DNA of 64,000 nt from Paramecium octaurelia (taxonomy: Eukaryota > Ciliophora > Oligohymenophorea > Peniculida > Parameciidae). The notes under the pieces were generated by a model. That model was not told the DNA's origin. It saw nothing but the letters and a program-made list of their open reading frames with translations, and did not search any database. The stretch spans positions 190,684-254,683 of the forward strand of contig CAJJDP010000142.1 in the NCBI GenBank assembly GCA_905182995.1, in the 5' to 3' direction. The translations under genes and the position numbers were made by a program. This document shows, in pieces, positions 50,801 through 62,979 of the stretch (the stretch's first letter is position 1; each line of letters starts with the position of its first letter).

Positions 50801-53800
50801 ATAAGCAACGAAATAATTCAAAGTCAAAGGATTTTACTCAAATTTAACTTGATCTGTCTATTTTGCTGATAATGTCATTAATAACACATATTTTCCAATC
50901 TTTGGATTCTCTAAGGAAAATGTCAATTATTCTTCATTTGCCCCCAATTCAAAAAAGGCCACTGGTTCCCAAGGCTTCAATGGTCTAATATCCTTTTGCC
51001 TTTCCTTTAACCACTCTTGATATTTTTCCTTGTTGAAATTCGAAAACTTCTAACAATACAAAAAGTCATTGGCGTTATTTCCAATGAATATCAAACCAGA
51101 TCCTAGAGGCACTCCTGTATTTTAAAATTTATTTGGACTTGCAACTTAGAACTTAGAAAAGCTCATCAATTTTCCATGTAAATGCTTGAAGATAAATTCT
51201 GGCTTGGAATAAACAGTAGAAAATATTTCTTATTAAACAAAGCATATTTTGGATATGCACTATTGAACATTAAATTGAGATCCTTTGTGGGTAAAAATTG
51301 TAAGGGGCAATTGATCATCTTTCTCAGGTTTCAATCCATCAATAGACACCCATCCTTCAGATTTAAATTCAGACTTTTTATCACTGAATCCTGTCACAAA
51401 GAGCTTCATCATTTGTTATTGATTGACCAAATTTAACTCAATCTAATTCTAACTGGATTGATCAACATCCACAATAATATTGGCCCAAGAATCCCCCTTC
51501 TATTATGATAAGAGCATGGGATTATTGCTACTAGGTTGGAAGTAGACATCTTGATGTTCATTCAATTTAGCCAAATCAGAGATCTCCTCTGGTGTTAATT
51601 TTGTCAAATCATCAAAAGATTCAACTATTTCATTTTATTAAATAACAGCCTATTCCTTCTATATAGCCTCTTCCAATTGATTTGTAATAACTGCCTTTTC
51701 TTACTTTTAGGCTACTGCCAATTTTGGTTGATAGTCTTCACCTGATATGATAATTATTATAATTTACCTTCGAATAAGGAACATTCCCAAATCTTTGTGG
51801 CACCTTAAATAACAATCATGTCATCTTGGAAAAATAGGTTAGTTATAATTTCATCGATTGCTAAAATAATTTGATCTTTAAATTCAAACTCTTCTTGCGA
51901 TTGCTAAAAATATATAACATCATAATTACTGTTAAAACTGGATATAAGGTTTCATATATGAATCTACTATTCTCCCCTTCGTTCAGTAATTTTAACAAGT
52001 TTTAGTAATTGCCTAATTATGAATATGACTTATTCGTTAGTATAGAATAGCTTGCCTCATTATTTGTTCTAAAAAATTAGCCTAAGTATTTGTTGCTCTG
52101 GAAGAATCTGTTAAGAACTAAATACGATTATTATTCTGTGGTAAACACATGGGCAAATAGTAGATGTCTATATGGTTTTTATAGACTGATTTAAATAAGA
52201 TTTGACAATTTCGAAGTTTTGAAAATATTTCGAAGTTTTTCATTATTATCCTCTTGTATCTTTTAAATCTTTTCCTCTGTAATTTCTAATTGCTATTCTG
52301 ATTGCTGCTCTTAGATAACAATTGCAGTTTCCTTTTCAAAGGCATCTTAGGGAGGTTAGGCATCACATGCTTAGCATTTGAGGTTTTCATTTGAATTAAG
52401 TAGTGTGCATTCCTTGCAAGTCCAATAAGGTTTTAATTTTGGTAATTTAACTTCTTATTATTGTGATTATTATTTCTCTTTAGCTTTTTGTTCCTCAATT
52501 GTGAATACTTTTTCAATGGCCTCCTCGATCTTGTTTTTGGTTTCTATTAATGCTTGCTTTGAAGCCTCTATTGAAAAACCCATATTGTAGAGTTATTCTA
52601 ATAAGTCTTCATTTGGAACAACAGCTTCTTGAGCTTCCTCACTTTGACTATCTTGATTTTCAATATTTGATGAAGGATTATTCTCTGATTAAGGTTCAGC
52701 AAACAATGGAGCCAATGAATTCTAATCTTCTACTTTCTCTTCAAATGATCTGAGATTAAATTGCAAGCATCTGTGTAAACTTAATTCTCCATTCCATACT
52801 TGTATTTTTCCTTCTTCATTAATAAGTGAGAAATAAATTGAATCGTTGACTGACTTTACCAATTGCAGATTGGCCTCCAAATCTACAAATGGAATGTTAT
52901 TGATTGTCAAAGCTAATGGAATGTCAATGTAATTGTAGATTTTTTCAGCTGGCAAAATACTAGATAGATCATTCTAATAGGTTATTGGTTCAATTTGATG
53001 TCTGTAGTTGGTAAAGTGTCTAAATAGATTTGAGAAACCAGGGAGCTTCATTAAACCTAGTTCTGTTAGTGATATGATATCATAGGGATAATTATTGGAA
53101 TCCAGGAAAGTGTGCAATCTATGAAATTAGGAGAATATCCTTGGCACCAAATTAAATGATGTAGTAGAATTGAACTTTTCAAATTCCTAATTGTTTAATG
53201 TCATGGCATATAATTATTCATCTATTTCTAATAATACTCGAACAATCTTTAGAACTTTGCAGCTCTCCACCTATTCATCCTACTTTAGAATTAGTCCAAA
53301 GTCTGATTCGTATTCCTCCAATTGAGATAGAACTATTTATTTCATCAAAATGTATGGTATTTAAATCAGCACTTGCGATTCAAATTGTTTTGCTTATGAC
53401 CAATAGTAATGGAACTATTCTATCATATTTTGGTTTGTAAATCCATTGGTTAATGATTTCTTCCAGGTGAATGCTGTTGAAATTAATTCGTAGTGCTATT
53501 TCATTAATCTAATAGAAATCAAAGATTGTGGAGTCTCGGGTTTGTTGTTAAATAAGTTAATCAATTATGTTTAATGAATATTTGATTATCCTAATTTGGG
53601 TCTCAGCAATTTCATTTTGTTATTGTGAAAGTAGATAAAGTTGTTTGAAATCTTGATCATTTAGTCGGGTTTGAACTTTTTTAATTCGATATTAGAGAGA
53701 TTGCCTGTAAAAACCTAATTTGGCATCTTAAACTCATTTGTTTTGGTAAATAAATTAAGTGGCAAACATTTAATTCTTGGATAATTAAGATTTGGATGCT

Positions 53801-54357
53801 AAGCAAAAGGGTTCAGAGCTGCAACTTTACCGTGTGGTGCAAATTATACTAGGGGAACATAGGTGGCATTCTTTTCAACAGGCAGTGTTTTTTTTTAATT
53901 ATGATTTCCATTCAAATAAAAATTAACTTCTCCCAATTCAATGTTTAGAATAACTGTGATCGTTCTTATTGTGCTTGCTGTGAACGACTAAACATAAACT
54001 TTCTCCTGTCCTGGCTTACTAACAGTGCTCACTCCAATCTTGAATGATTATCAATGATTACTTGCATCTAACTACAATCATATATTGCTATAATTTCCCA
54101 AAGATGTGTACCCTTAGACATTTGAAGAGTACCAAATTTCTTGATGATATTTGTGTTCCCACAACATTATACCACTAATCCTGAAGGCGTGACCAATATG
54201 TTAAATTCAGAAGTCTTGGCAAATTACTATCTAGAAGAAGATTGATAAGGAAATGATACATTAATGACTAAGCCTTGGGCTATCCTAAATATTCTTATAG
54301 GATTTCACATTCAACTTAATTAACACTGTAATTAGCTTCTTTAAGAGAGTGACTCAT
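38806..54357 (-). CDS. giant SPRY-UBA-ZnF protein with BIRC6-type E2 fused to a complete ubiquitin-activating enzyme (E1)
   Basis: One frame of about 5,140 residues; introns at 54280-54308, 54039-54061, 51904-51929, 51742-51767 and 39446-39470. From 51.7 to 39.5 kb the same frame is free of TGA. Domains: SPRY-like (about 40-190), UBA (about 565-605, LEQLYNMGF), RanBP2-type zinc finger (about 622-652, [11 protein letters not shown]...CQAC), a long middle region, then a BIRC6-type UBC (about 3800-4035; [33 protein letters not shown], catalytic Cys3903, [10 protein letters not shown]). The E1 begins near residue 4110: [24 protein letters not shown], then [46 protein letters not shown], catalytic Cys4710 in [10 protein letters not shown], and a C-terminal UFD-like region to the end. 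E1 activates ubiquitin with ATP and passes it to E2 cysteines. No BIR domain was noticed. Confidence 0.85.
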
Positions 54358-54482
54358 TTTATTAAAATAATATGTTTAATTCATTCAATCTCAAATGACT
54401 CTAAATATTGTTTATAGAGATCACCAGGTATCACTGGTCAGTGATTGACGGAAAATGTATATATTTTATTAATAAATATTTA

Positions 54483-55326
54483 ATGCAAAGGAGATAAGAT
54501 TCAAACAATAACAGAATTCGAATATCGATAGATCGTTCAGTTGAAGTCAGAAATACTCGAACAAATATTTCTCCGTTGCAATCAAATCATTTGATATCTC
54601 CTCAAATTTACAAACACCTCAAATTACCTTCAATTAAACAATCAAGGTCTCCTAGTGCCAGAAATCAAAAAAACTCCCCCAAAAATGTGGCATCACTAAA
54701 TTAATAAACAACAGAGTTAATCAAAAAGTTATCGAATAATAGCGTAAAATAAAAACATCACAGATTCAATACAGAAAACAGACGTAAAAGTTCTTTAAGT
54801 TAAAATAAATTGGAACCGTAAACCAAGTTAACTTCAAAAGTAATTGTAAATTGAGTATAAGCGAACTCGATCAATCTCCAATATGGTTTCCAAAAATTCA
54901 TTAATTGTCTCAACATAATTTGAAGAAGAAGAGAACTTGCCAAAACAAATCAAATTGCATACTAATCTCCCTTAAAATTAAATTAAGGTCGAAATAGTTG
55001 ACAAACTTCATTCTAACCTTGAACAACATCAAAACAGATATTCTAAGTTTAAGGCTCAAAATAACGAAACCTATCAGAGAAGCGAAAATCAAGAATTAAA
55101 TAGTCTTCGATAATCATTATTTTCAATCATCGAAAATAGCAGAGTTTAGAGGCACAAATTTTATCAATTAGGGAACACAGACTAATAATTACAATTGTTG
55201 GAATAATTATATCTATAAAATGAAAAGCTTGTTCGGAACTATGTCTAAATTAGATAAGAAGCGTAATAAATTGATTTGAAAGTCAAATACCTTTCGAATC
55301 AAAGAAAACAATTTAGAATATAGTGA
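54483..55326 (+). CDS. Ser/Lys-rich coiled-coil protein, unknown
   Basis: Spliced product 273 residues with one 22-nt intron (54840-54861). The N-terminal 120 residues are basic and disordered, rich in Arg, Ser, Asn and Lys, with several SP sites (RSPSARNQKNSPK). The rest is helical coiled coil (LHSNLEQHQNRYSKFKAQN, LEQLYLQNEKLVRNYVQIRQ). No known domain. Its start lies 125 nt from the start of the giant gene, so the two probably share a bidirectional promoter. Confidence 0.7.
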
Positions 55327-55356
55327 TTCTCTTTTTGTAAATTGTATTTCATGTTA

Positions 55357-56741
55357 TCATCTAAATTATTGAGGCTCCTCATCTTCATCCTTTCTATCTT
55401 ACAAATTCTACTCCACAATCTATTTCATGTAATTGAATCTTTTCTAGTAATCTTCATCCTTTATCAGCTTCTCGTACTTCCCCAAAACCTTATTAATCTC
55501 ATACTTGACACAAATCTTCTCCTCCAATTTCTCAGCATTGTTCAACTCCAAAGCCAAATCAAAAGTAAACTTATCAATTTCCTTCAACCCATTGAAAATT
55601 GTCTAATAGTCTAACTAGAGATCATAACTGTACCTTACTCTGCATTCCAATCGAAATTCTCACCCCACAACTAATCCTACATAATTTCAGCCAGAGTTGG
55701 TCTATCCTAAGAATCCTTTTACAACATCTTTCGAATAAGACTTCTAAATTATTCGTTGTCTATCCATCCGTCTGGAAACTGAAGTTCCGTTTCTAATGCT
55801 TATTAAAACACCAAATAATCACTTTTCCCATCAAAGGGATACTTACCAAAAACAATATGATAAAATAAAACACCTAATGAATAAATATCAGACTTTTCAT
55901 TTGAATCTTTATTTCTTATGCATTCAGGTGCCATAAACTAAGGAGTTCCCACAAAATGTTTAAAAGCCTACTTTCCTTTATAATTAATTCAAATTTCTTA
56001 CCTTTTCTACCATTTCCACTTCCTTCAATAGTTGGATCATTCATGTCCCTTGCAGTTCCAAAATCAATAAACTTTATTTTTTTATCTTATGTTAATAGTA
56101 TGTTTTCGCTCTTTATGTCTCTGTGAACAATCCCAAGACTATGGATAGAATTTATTGCTTTTATCAAATTAACAATTACCTTTAATTATTTCACTAATAT
56201 AGTATAGACAAAGCGGAAATGCTCTGGCTCCAAAATTGTGAATTTGTTACCATAACTCTCCACCATCAACGTACTGCATAAGCATATAGAGATTTTCATC
56301 ATCCTGAAATGTTGAATATAACCTGATACAATAGGGATTTTCTGTAAGCTTGCCTAAACAATGTTTTTCCATATAAACATCTTTTTCCTTGTTAACTTAG
56401 GTTAACTTTCGCTTATTTATCTATTTTAATGCATAGATTTAATTGGTTTCAATTTCTCGAACTTTATAGATATCTGAAAAATTTCCATGACCCAAAACTT
56501 CGAAATCTGCGAAATCTTCTATTGCTTTCTTTCCCTATTATTTTCTTTCTGCTCTCTATTTTTCTCTCTGTTATTTCAATTGTATTTCAGAACAAATAAA
56601 TTTGTGTTCTTTCCAATCTTTTTTTTGACACTCTATTGAGCAATAATAAATTTATTTGCATGAAGAGCATCTTGATAATTCTACATCCTATTTCTTACAA
56701 ACTTAGCAACTATTTTAAGTTTATTCTATATCAGAGCGCAT
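55357..56741 (-). CDS. MYND zinc finger fused to an AGC (PDK1-like) protein kinase
   Basis: Spliced product 437 residues; introns at 56158-56179 (22 nt), 55976-56001 (26 nt) and 55611-55633 (23 nt). Residues 12-50 form a canonical MYND finger with Cys12, Cys15, Cys25, Cys28, Cys34, Cys38, His46 and Cys50. The kinase domain starts near residue 85: glycine loop LGHGNFSDIYKV, lysine in YALKQINK, hinge MQYVDGGELW, catalytic loop GIVHRDIKSENILL, IDFGTARD and GTPQFMAPE, followed by SDIYSLGVLFYH. The GELW hinge resembles PDK1-type AGC kinases. All catalytic residues are present. MYND fingers bind proline-rich partners, so the finger may target the kinase. The C-terminus is a short acidic coiled coil without a PH domain. 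Confidence 0.85.
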
Positions 56742-57063
56742 TATTTTTGTTATTTGAATTAATAAATATATTTTATAGTATTATATTACTGCATCAAAAG
56801 ATAATTTGAATGATTATTACAATTGAATAAAAGCTAATTATTGTAATTGCATTAAATATCGATAATTTATAACACCATACAAGTCACTTTTAGACAAAAG
56901 TAATAATAATAATTTCTTGGTATTAAATTCTTTAATGATAGAACTTTTAAATGACAAATTATGCATTTAGAATGTAGAACCATTAATATCATTTCATAAC
57001 TTGAAAAATCTTTCTCTTAAAATAATTTTTTATTTTTATTATATAATATTTTAATATTGTAAT
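56742..57063. other. divergent promoter region, AT-rich
   Basis: About 320 bases between the divergent MYND-kinase and carboxypeptidase-like genes. No other feature seen. Confidence 0.5.
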
Positions 57064-58636
57064 ATGAATGCTAACCCTAAAGATGCATTCTCTGTTTCCT
57101 TATCGAAATTTCATCGAAAAAGTGTTCATTCTCAAATGGCAAACACAAGTGGGTCAAACTAACTTAGCGATGTTCCTAATACTCCGCTTCCAGAGTTAAA
57201 GGTTAGAGGATTGCAGAGTGCAAAAATTAAAGCATCCCCGAAAAGATCTCCACATGTTTTAAAATTTTATGTACATGATGCATAGTGTATACTCAATGAT
57301 CCTATAAAAAAAGCTAATGTATAATTTAGTTTTATTTATGGATATAGAGAAGATATGAAAACTAATCTGAGTATGTATTTGTGGACACTTACTTAGATGC
57401 TTTACATATGATTGCTTAAGAAGAGAAGAAGAACAAATACGCCAATGGACAAACCATATAGTCTGAGGAATTTTCAGAACAATAAATTTCAATAAATCCT
57501 TAACCTACTTTGCCCAATCTGCCAGCTTAATTGATAAGAGAAAGAATGAGAGTTTACGCCTAAAGCTAATAAAAAGAACCTTAATCTAGTAATTCTTAAT
57601 ACTGATATATTAGTAGAATCTCAATTAGCATAGAGGTAACCCAAAAAAGTAATCAAAACTGCAACAAGTCTAATGACCTAAAAGATTTTTCCAAACAAAC
57701 TTACCGTATCATTATCAGTTCATTAAGCAATTCCTGCTATTAAAAATAAAGTCAGCGCTAAAAGATGGGTCATGTTCACGAAATAAAAGAATGAAAAATT
57801 TTTTAATAAATAAGTTGGCTGGCAAGAATTTTAAAAAGGGGAAGTAGCCAGTATTACAAAAATAATGACCTGTTATACCACCTTAACATATTTAAAAGAA
57901 TGCAATATTGAGCCTGAATAAATCAAAATTAAAATCCCAGGCCATGCTGAATGCATTGATGGAACTAGTGCCTTTCTAAATGCAGGAGGCATTTTAACAA
58001 TTAAGCAATTGCTATTCGCTCTTATGTTACCTTCTGGAAATGATGCAGCACTTGTTTTGAGTTTCACTATAGCATATTTGATGATATTGCAGAAAACAGA
58101 GATTTATTAATATAATAGGTATTTGAAAGGTGCCATTATCGATATAGAACCACAAATTGAAAGAAACAAGAAATTGCTTAAACATACATTCCTCGATCAA
58201 ATGAATAAGCACGCAAATTCAATTAAAATGGAAAACACGAATTACTCATCAGTACATGGTTTGAATGATGAAAAGAATGTCTCCTGTCCTCATGATATAA
58301 GGTATGAGTATTTCAATCATATTTAGTAAATTAATAGAAAAATGCATTTAATTGGAGGTATTCCTAGAAATCATAACAACAAAAATATTTAAGACTCACG
58401 CCTTAACGGATAAAGGGAGCAAGTCAACCTTTTACAAATGGAAAAATACAAATAAATTACTTAAAAAGTCTGGCTGGATGGGAGTGAAGACAGGAGTGAC
58501 TCCTAATGCAGGACCATGCTTTACAGGATATTATAAAAATGAGAATCTAGAAGCAATAATTGTTGTTTTAAATTGTTCTTCGATGAACTAAAGATTTAGG
58601 GATGCAGAAGTATTACTCGTCTCAGCATTAAAATGA
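57064..58636 (+). CDS. serine D-Ala-D-Ala carboxypeptidase-like protein (peptidase family S11)
   Basis: Spliced product 498 residues; introns at 57371-57396 (26 nt), 57589-57613 (25 nt) and 58302-58326 (25 nt). The C-terminal 270 residues have the three active-site motifs of penicillin-binding/S11 enzymes in order: SxxK at Ser246-Lys249 (ASITKIMT), SGN at Ser307-Asn309 (PSGNDA) and KTG at Lys450 (GVKTGVTPNAG). Conserved supporting segments are FLDQMNKHANSIKMENTNY with VHGL, and WKNTNKLL before KTG. In bacteria these enzymes trim peptidoglycan; a ciliate has none, so its substrate must differ, or it may act on ingested bacterial walls. The N-terminal 220 residues are polar and unrecognised, with no obvious signal peptide. 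Three ciliate introns show it is a resident host gene. Confidence 0.85.
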
Positions 58637-59509
58637 TAAAATTAATTAATTTATTTATTTATTAAATCTATTTAATTGAGTGATATATTATTGATCACTT
58701 AAGAATTAATCAATAATATCCATTTTTAATTAACCATAGAGTACTATTAACTAGGAAGAAAGTACAAATATCATAGTTGAATATTTGAAAGACTTTTCTT
58801 AAAATAGAAAATTCCATTCCTTAAAAACTTTTGTAATTCAATAGATTACGAGCAGTAATTTGAATTGTCATTTCTAATTCTATTAAACAATTTTTATCTG
58901 TAAATAATTTTATTTAAAAGACTCAAGAAACCATTTGATCTAATTAATGCAATATTTTTCTGATGGTTTAATACTAACTTAAAAATAAATCATTTTAATA
59001 ATAATTTTATGAGGAAATACTGAGTGAATGTGCAATAAATAACAAAATCATTTTTTACCAAGATATTTTTGTAGATGAAGGATAAAAATTTTTAATTTTA
59101 CAAATTGCTGATTGATAAAAGAAATAAAAAGAAAGAAGGAATAATAATTTCATTTGATTGATTGGATATTTCTTTTGAGATTTAATAAATTTAGACTGTA
59201 TTATAAGATAAGAAAAAATGTAATTGTCATTACAATCTACAAATATAATCAGCAATAACCTTATATGATTATAAGTATTTATTACAAAAGTAAAATAAAA
59301 ATAGCAATTTCATCCTTCTCTCAAATAATTTAATAAAGGATAAATCATACTATTTTAATTACAATTTTATTAATATTAGTTTTAATAATGAAAAAATTAC
59401 AATCAAAAAAAAGAGACTCCTCATAGGGAAGAAAGGTAAATTAAGATAAGGAATTTTCTAACATTCTATTTTTATATATTTTATCTTAAATCCATTAAAT
59501 TTATATAAA
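58637..59509. other. AT-rich intergenic region
   Basis: About 870 bases between two convergent genes. Only chance open frames and A/T runs are seen; no RNA gene or repeat recognised. Confidence 0.5.
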
Positions 59510-60329
59510 TCATTCTTTTAGAATAACATTAGGAAACTAAAATATAAAATTATAGAAAAATACTTAGAAGGCATCCAAGCAAGAAGTTGAAGCAGTAATT
59601 TCTTATAAAACTCCTCCAAAATAATTTGGACCTTTCAATTTAACAATAATTCCAGGACCCATTTATATCGATTTTATTTCAAAAGGGATATCGTCAAGCA
59701 TCTTGGATTATTCTCCTTTACATATTTAAAATAATGTTCCAGCGTAATTACATTCACTGTAAAAACTAACACAAGGTACAGCAAGACTCAAAATTACATC
59801 CCTAAATCCCCAAGATTCTAAATATTAACCATTTGATACCATCCCAGAAATTTTCAAGCCCTGGACCCCAATTTTGAGTTTGTAAATTATCTTTAATTTT
59901 GATAGTTAGATCAGTCCCTGATATTTTAAACTTTCTGATTACAGGTGTGTATTGATCCTCCCAAATATCATTTCGACATATCATAGTGCCATCATGTAAG
60001 TTCAAGTATAGGCTCTCTAATTATATATCATTTGCATAAAACTCCAATCCTTCCATATCCCAAGAGTCCATTTTCCATATTCCAACCTACCATTCAATTA
60101 AATTGTTTGGTGGAACATTCGTAAAAGTTTTACTTACTTAACTTTAATATCCATATGGGCCTATATATAAATTATGAGGATCTGACCCACACCTATCTAA
60201 CGTGCCGTTTGTTAATCCAACAACAGTAAAATCAGTATATATACAATCCTCTACGTTATCTGTTAAACAATTTTCATATATTATTGACTTCAGAAATATA
60301 ATTTTCAAAAATGATATCAAAGGTGCCAT
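59510..60329 (-). CDS. secreted or surface protein of a ciliate Cys-rich family
   Basis: One 22-nt intron, GTATCAAATGGTTAATATTTAG near 59837-59858, is needed to keep the frame and yields about 265 residues; a second optional intron near the end (27 nt) would give 256. The start MAPLISFLKIIFLKS is a signal-peptide-like hydrophobic segment. The region NLIEWQVGIWKMDSWDMEGL resembles the 'F-x-x-W-K-I-D-S-W-D-N-E' pattern seen in many ciliate extracellular proteins, and ENFWDESWGFRDVILSL plus scattered cysteines fits a secreted fold. No enzyme is recognised. The first codons are duplicated after the N at 61374. Confidence 0.65.
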
Positions 60330-61373
60330 TATAATTTTATTAAAAAAGAAGATTACAAACTTTTCTTAAATATAAATTGATAAGGTAATTACTTTTTCTC
60401 ATAATTAATAAGAAATCATAAAAGATTATAGAGTGCCACTTCAACCTAAAACTTGTAGGAATGTATTTCGATTTCAAGGTTATTTTAGATAATAACGCAT
60501 ATATGTCAGAGCATAAGAACAATATGTAGATATTTGCAGTATTTTATTTAAATAAGCAAATAAATTAGGCTTAATTTCCAAAATGTCCCAGGTATTATTC
60601 ATTTTGATATCTAATATTTATGATTTCAATACTATGTATAATAATTAGTCTGATTTTATAATTCGAGAGCAATTTTGAATCCCAATTGCTTAAATACTTA
60701 AATTTGAGAAGATGGAAATTAATTAATTATCCTTCTTAGATAATAAGTTTTTGGTTCTATCTCCTCATTAACATTAATATGTCTCAAAACCCAAAATCAA
60801 TCAAAGAAAGAATTAAATTAAGCAATTACTTTTCAAAATAATGAAGCGAAAATTAAAGTTCAAAAATGTTTGTTAATATTTGGTAAACCAACAAATATTC
60901 TTTCAAAGAAAAGTTTATCCAAATAATAAAGAAAGTCAGTTTAAAGATTTTAATTTCAAAGATTATAATCAATTGTCTTAATTTACAAGCTTCTAACAAA
61001 TCAATAATGATAAAATAACGAACTGATTAATTTATAATAATATTTTTACTTTTAAAAATATATACTATTTAAGATTTATTGGCTAATCAAAGCTACTTTC
61101 AGAACGATAAGAAGTTTAAAATAAATTTATTTTTAATTATTTGTAAATAATGAAGAAGACTATCTATAATCAAGAATTAGAATGCTGGTGAGAGATTGAG
61201 TTAATTATTTTCTCCTTTCAAAATTATGTTAGTCAACTTCAATCCACACTTATAGTACTATTTTATAATTTACATTTACTAGTCTTCTCAATATTGGAAG
61301 GTCAAAAAAAATAAAAGTAAGAAAATAATAACATAAATCCTATTCATCATTATTATTCTAATTTATTTAATTA
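60268..61373 (+). repeat. first copy of a 1,106-bp direct duplication
   Basis: Reads identically to 61375-62480 and is separated from it by one N. It contains the first 62 bases of the secreted-protein gene plus AT-rich upstream DNA in which no gene is supported. Confidence 0.9.
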
Positions 61374-61374
61374 N
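61374..61374. other. single-N join between contig ends
   Basis: A lone N exactly between two identical blocks, as at 35346; probably an unmerged contig overlap. Confidence 0.85.
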
Positions 61375-62480
61375 CAATTTTCATATATTATTGACTTCAG
61401 AAATATAATTTTCAAAAATGATATCAAAGGTGCCATTATAATTTTATTAAAAAAGAAGATTACAAACTTTTCTTAAATATAAATTGATAAGGTAATTACT
61501 TTTTCTCATAATTAATAAGAAATCATAAAAGATTATAGAGTGCCACTTCAACCTAAAACTTGTAGGAATGTATTTCGATTTCAAGGTTATTTTAGATAAT
61601 AACGCATATATGTCAGAGCATAAGAACAATATGTAGATATTTGCAGTATTTTATTTAAATAAGCAAATAAATTAGGCTTAATTTCCAAAATGTCCCAGGT
61701 ATTATTCATTTTGATATCTAATATTTATGATTTCAATACTATGTATAATAATTAGTCTGATTTTATAATTCGAGAGCAATTTTGAATCCCAATTGCTTAA
61801 ATACTTAAATTTGAGAAGATGGAAATTAATTAATTATCCTTCTTAGATAATAAGTTTTTGGTTCTATCTCCTCATTAACATTAATATGTCTCAAAACCCA
61901 AAATCAATCAAAGAAAGAATTAAATTAAGCAATTACTTTTCAAAATAATGAAGCGAAAATTAAAGTTCAAAAATGTTTGTTAATATTTGGTAAACCAACA
62001 AATATTCTTTCAAAGAAAAGTTTATCCAAATAATAAAGAAAGTCAGTTTAAAGATTTTAATTTCAAAGATTATAATCAATTGTCTTAATTTACAAGCTTC
62101 TAACAAATCAATAATGATAAAATAACGAACTGATTAATTTATAATAATATTTTTACTTTTAAAAATATATACTATTTAAGATTTATTGGCTAATCAAAGC
62201 TACTTTCAGAACGATAAGAAGTTTAAAATAAATTTATTTTTAATTATTTGTAAATAATGAAGAAGACTATCTATAATCAAGAATTAGAATGCTGGTGAGA
62301 GATTGAGTTAATTATTTTCTCCTTTCAAAATTATGTTAGTCAACTTCAATCCACACTTATAGTACTATTTTATAATTTACATTTACTAGTCTTCTCAATA
62401 TTGGAAGGTCAAAAAAAATAAAAGTAAGAAAATAATAACATAAATCCTATTCATCATTATTATTCTAATTTATTTAATTA
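61375..62480 (+). repeat. second copy of the 1,106-bp direct duplication
   Basis: Identical to 60268-61373 as read. It carries a truncated minus-strand copy of the secreted-protein start (ATG at 61436) that is cut off by the N, so no second gene should be annotated here. Confidence 0.9.
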
Positions 62481-62979
62481 TTACTTTTTTAGGTTTTTAG
62501 ACGTATATTTTAAATTTATATTTAATTAATTTTTACTAATTTGAAACAATTAGAATTTGGAAAATTTATTTCAAAAAAAAATTAAATATTTCTGAAAAAA
62601 AAATAGCTAATAACAAACAAAAATATATTCATACTCTAAATAATCGAAAATAAATATGTTTTATTTATGATAAAATTGTTTTTGAATAGAAATTCAAATT
62701 TTTTCTAAATCATAGATCTTACAATATTAATCTAATTTTGACTTAAAAATCATAATCATTATGTGTAGATATTTAGTAAAGTTTTAATTAATGGACGGAG
62801 TCATTCATAAAATCGATAATCTGATTTTAGTTGAAGGAAAGAAAATTCAAGTGAAAAATATTAATAATTAATTGTTATCTATTGAACTATTTATTAGTTC
62901 CTGGCTCTCAAAGTATTTAGCTCTCCTCATGTTTATTTTTCACTTTCTAAATTGAAAAATTTTCCTTTTGAATCACACT
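62481..62979. other. AT-rich intergenic region
   Basis: No supported gene, RNA or repeat. Confidence 0.45.

Noticed and set aside
57064-58636. Bacterial contamination as the source of the carboxypeptidase-like gene
   Set aside because: Three tiny GT-AG introns and TAA/TAG glutamines within the conserved frame show it is a ciliate gene.
60340-61629. Two identical 60-residue minus frames as a repeated gene
   Set aside because: They are the same sequence seen twice because of the duplicated contig end, begin with a non-ATG codon, and lack protein-like features.
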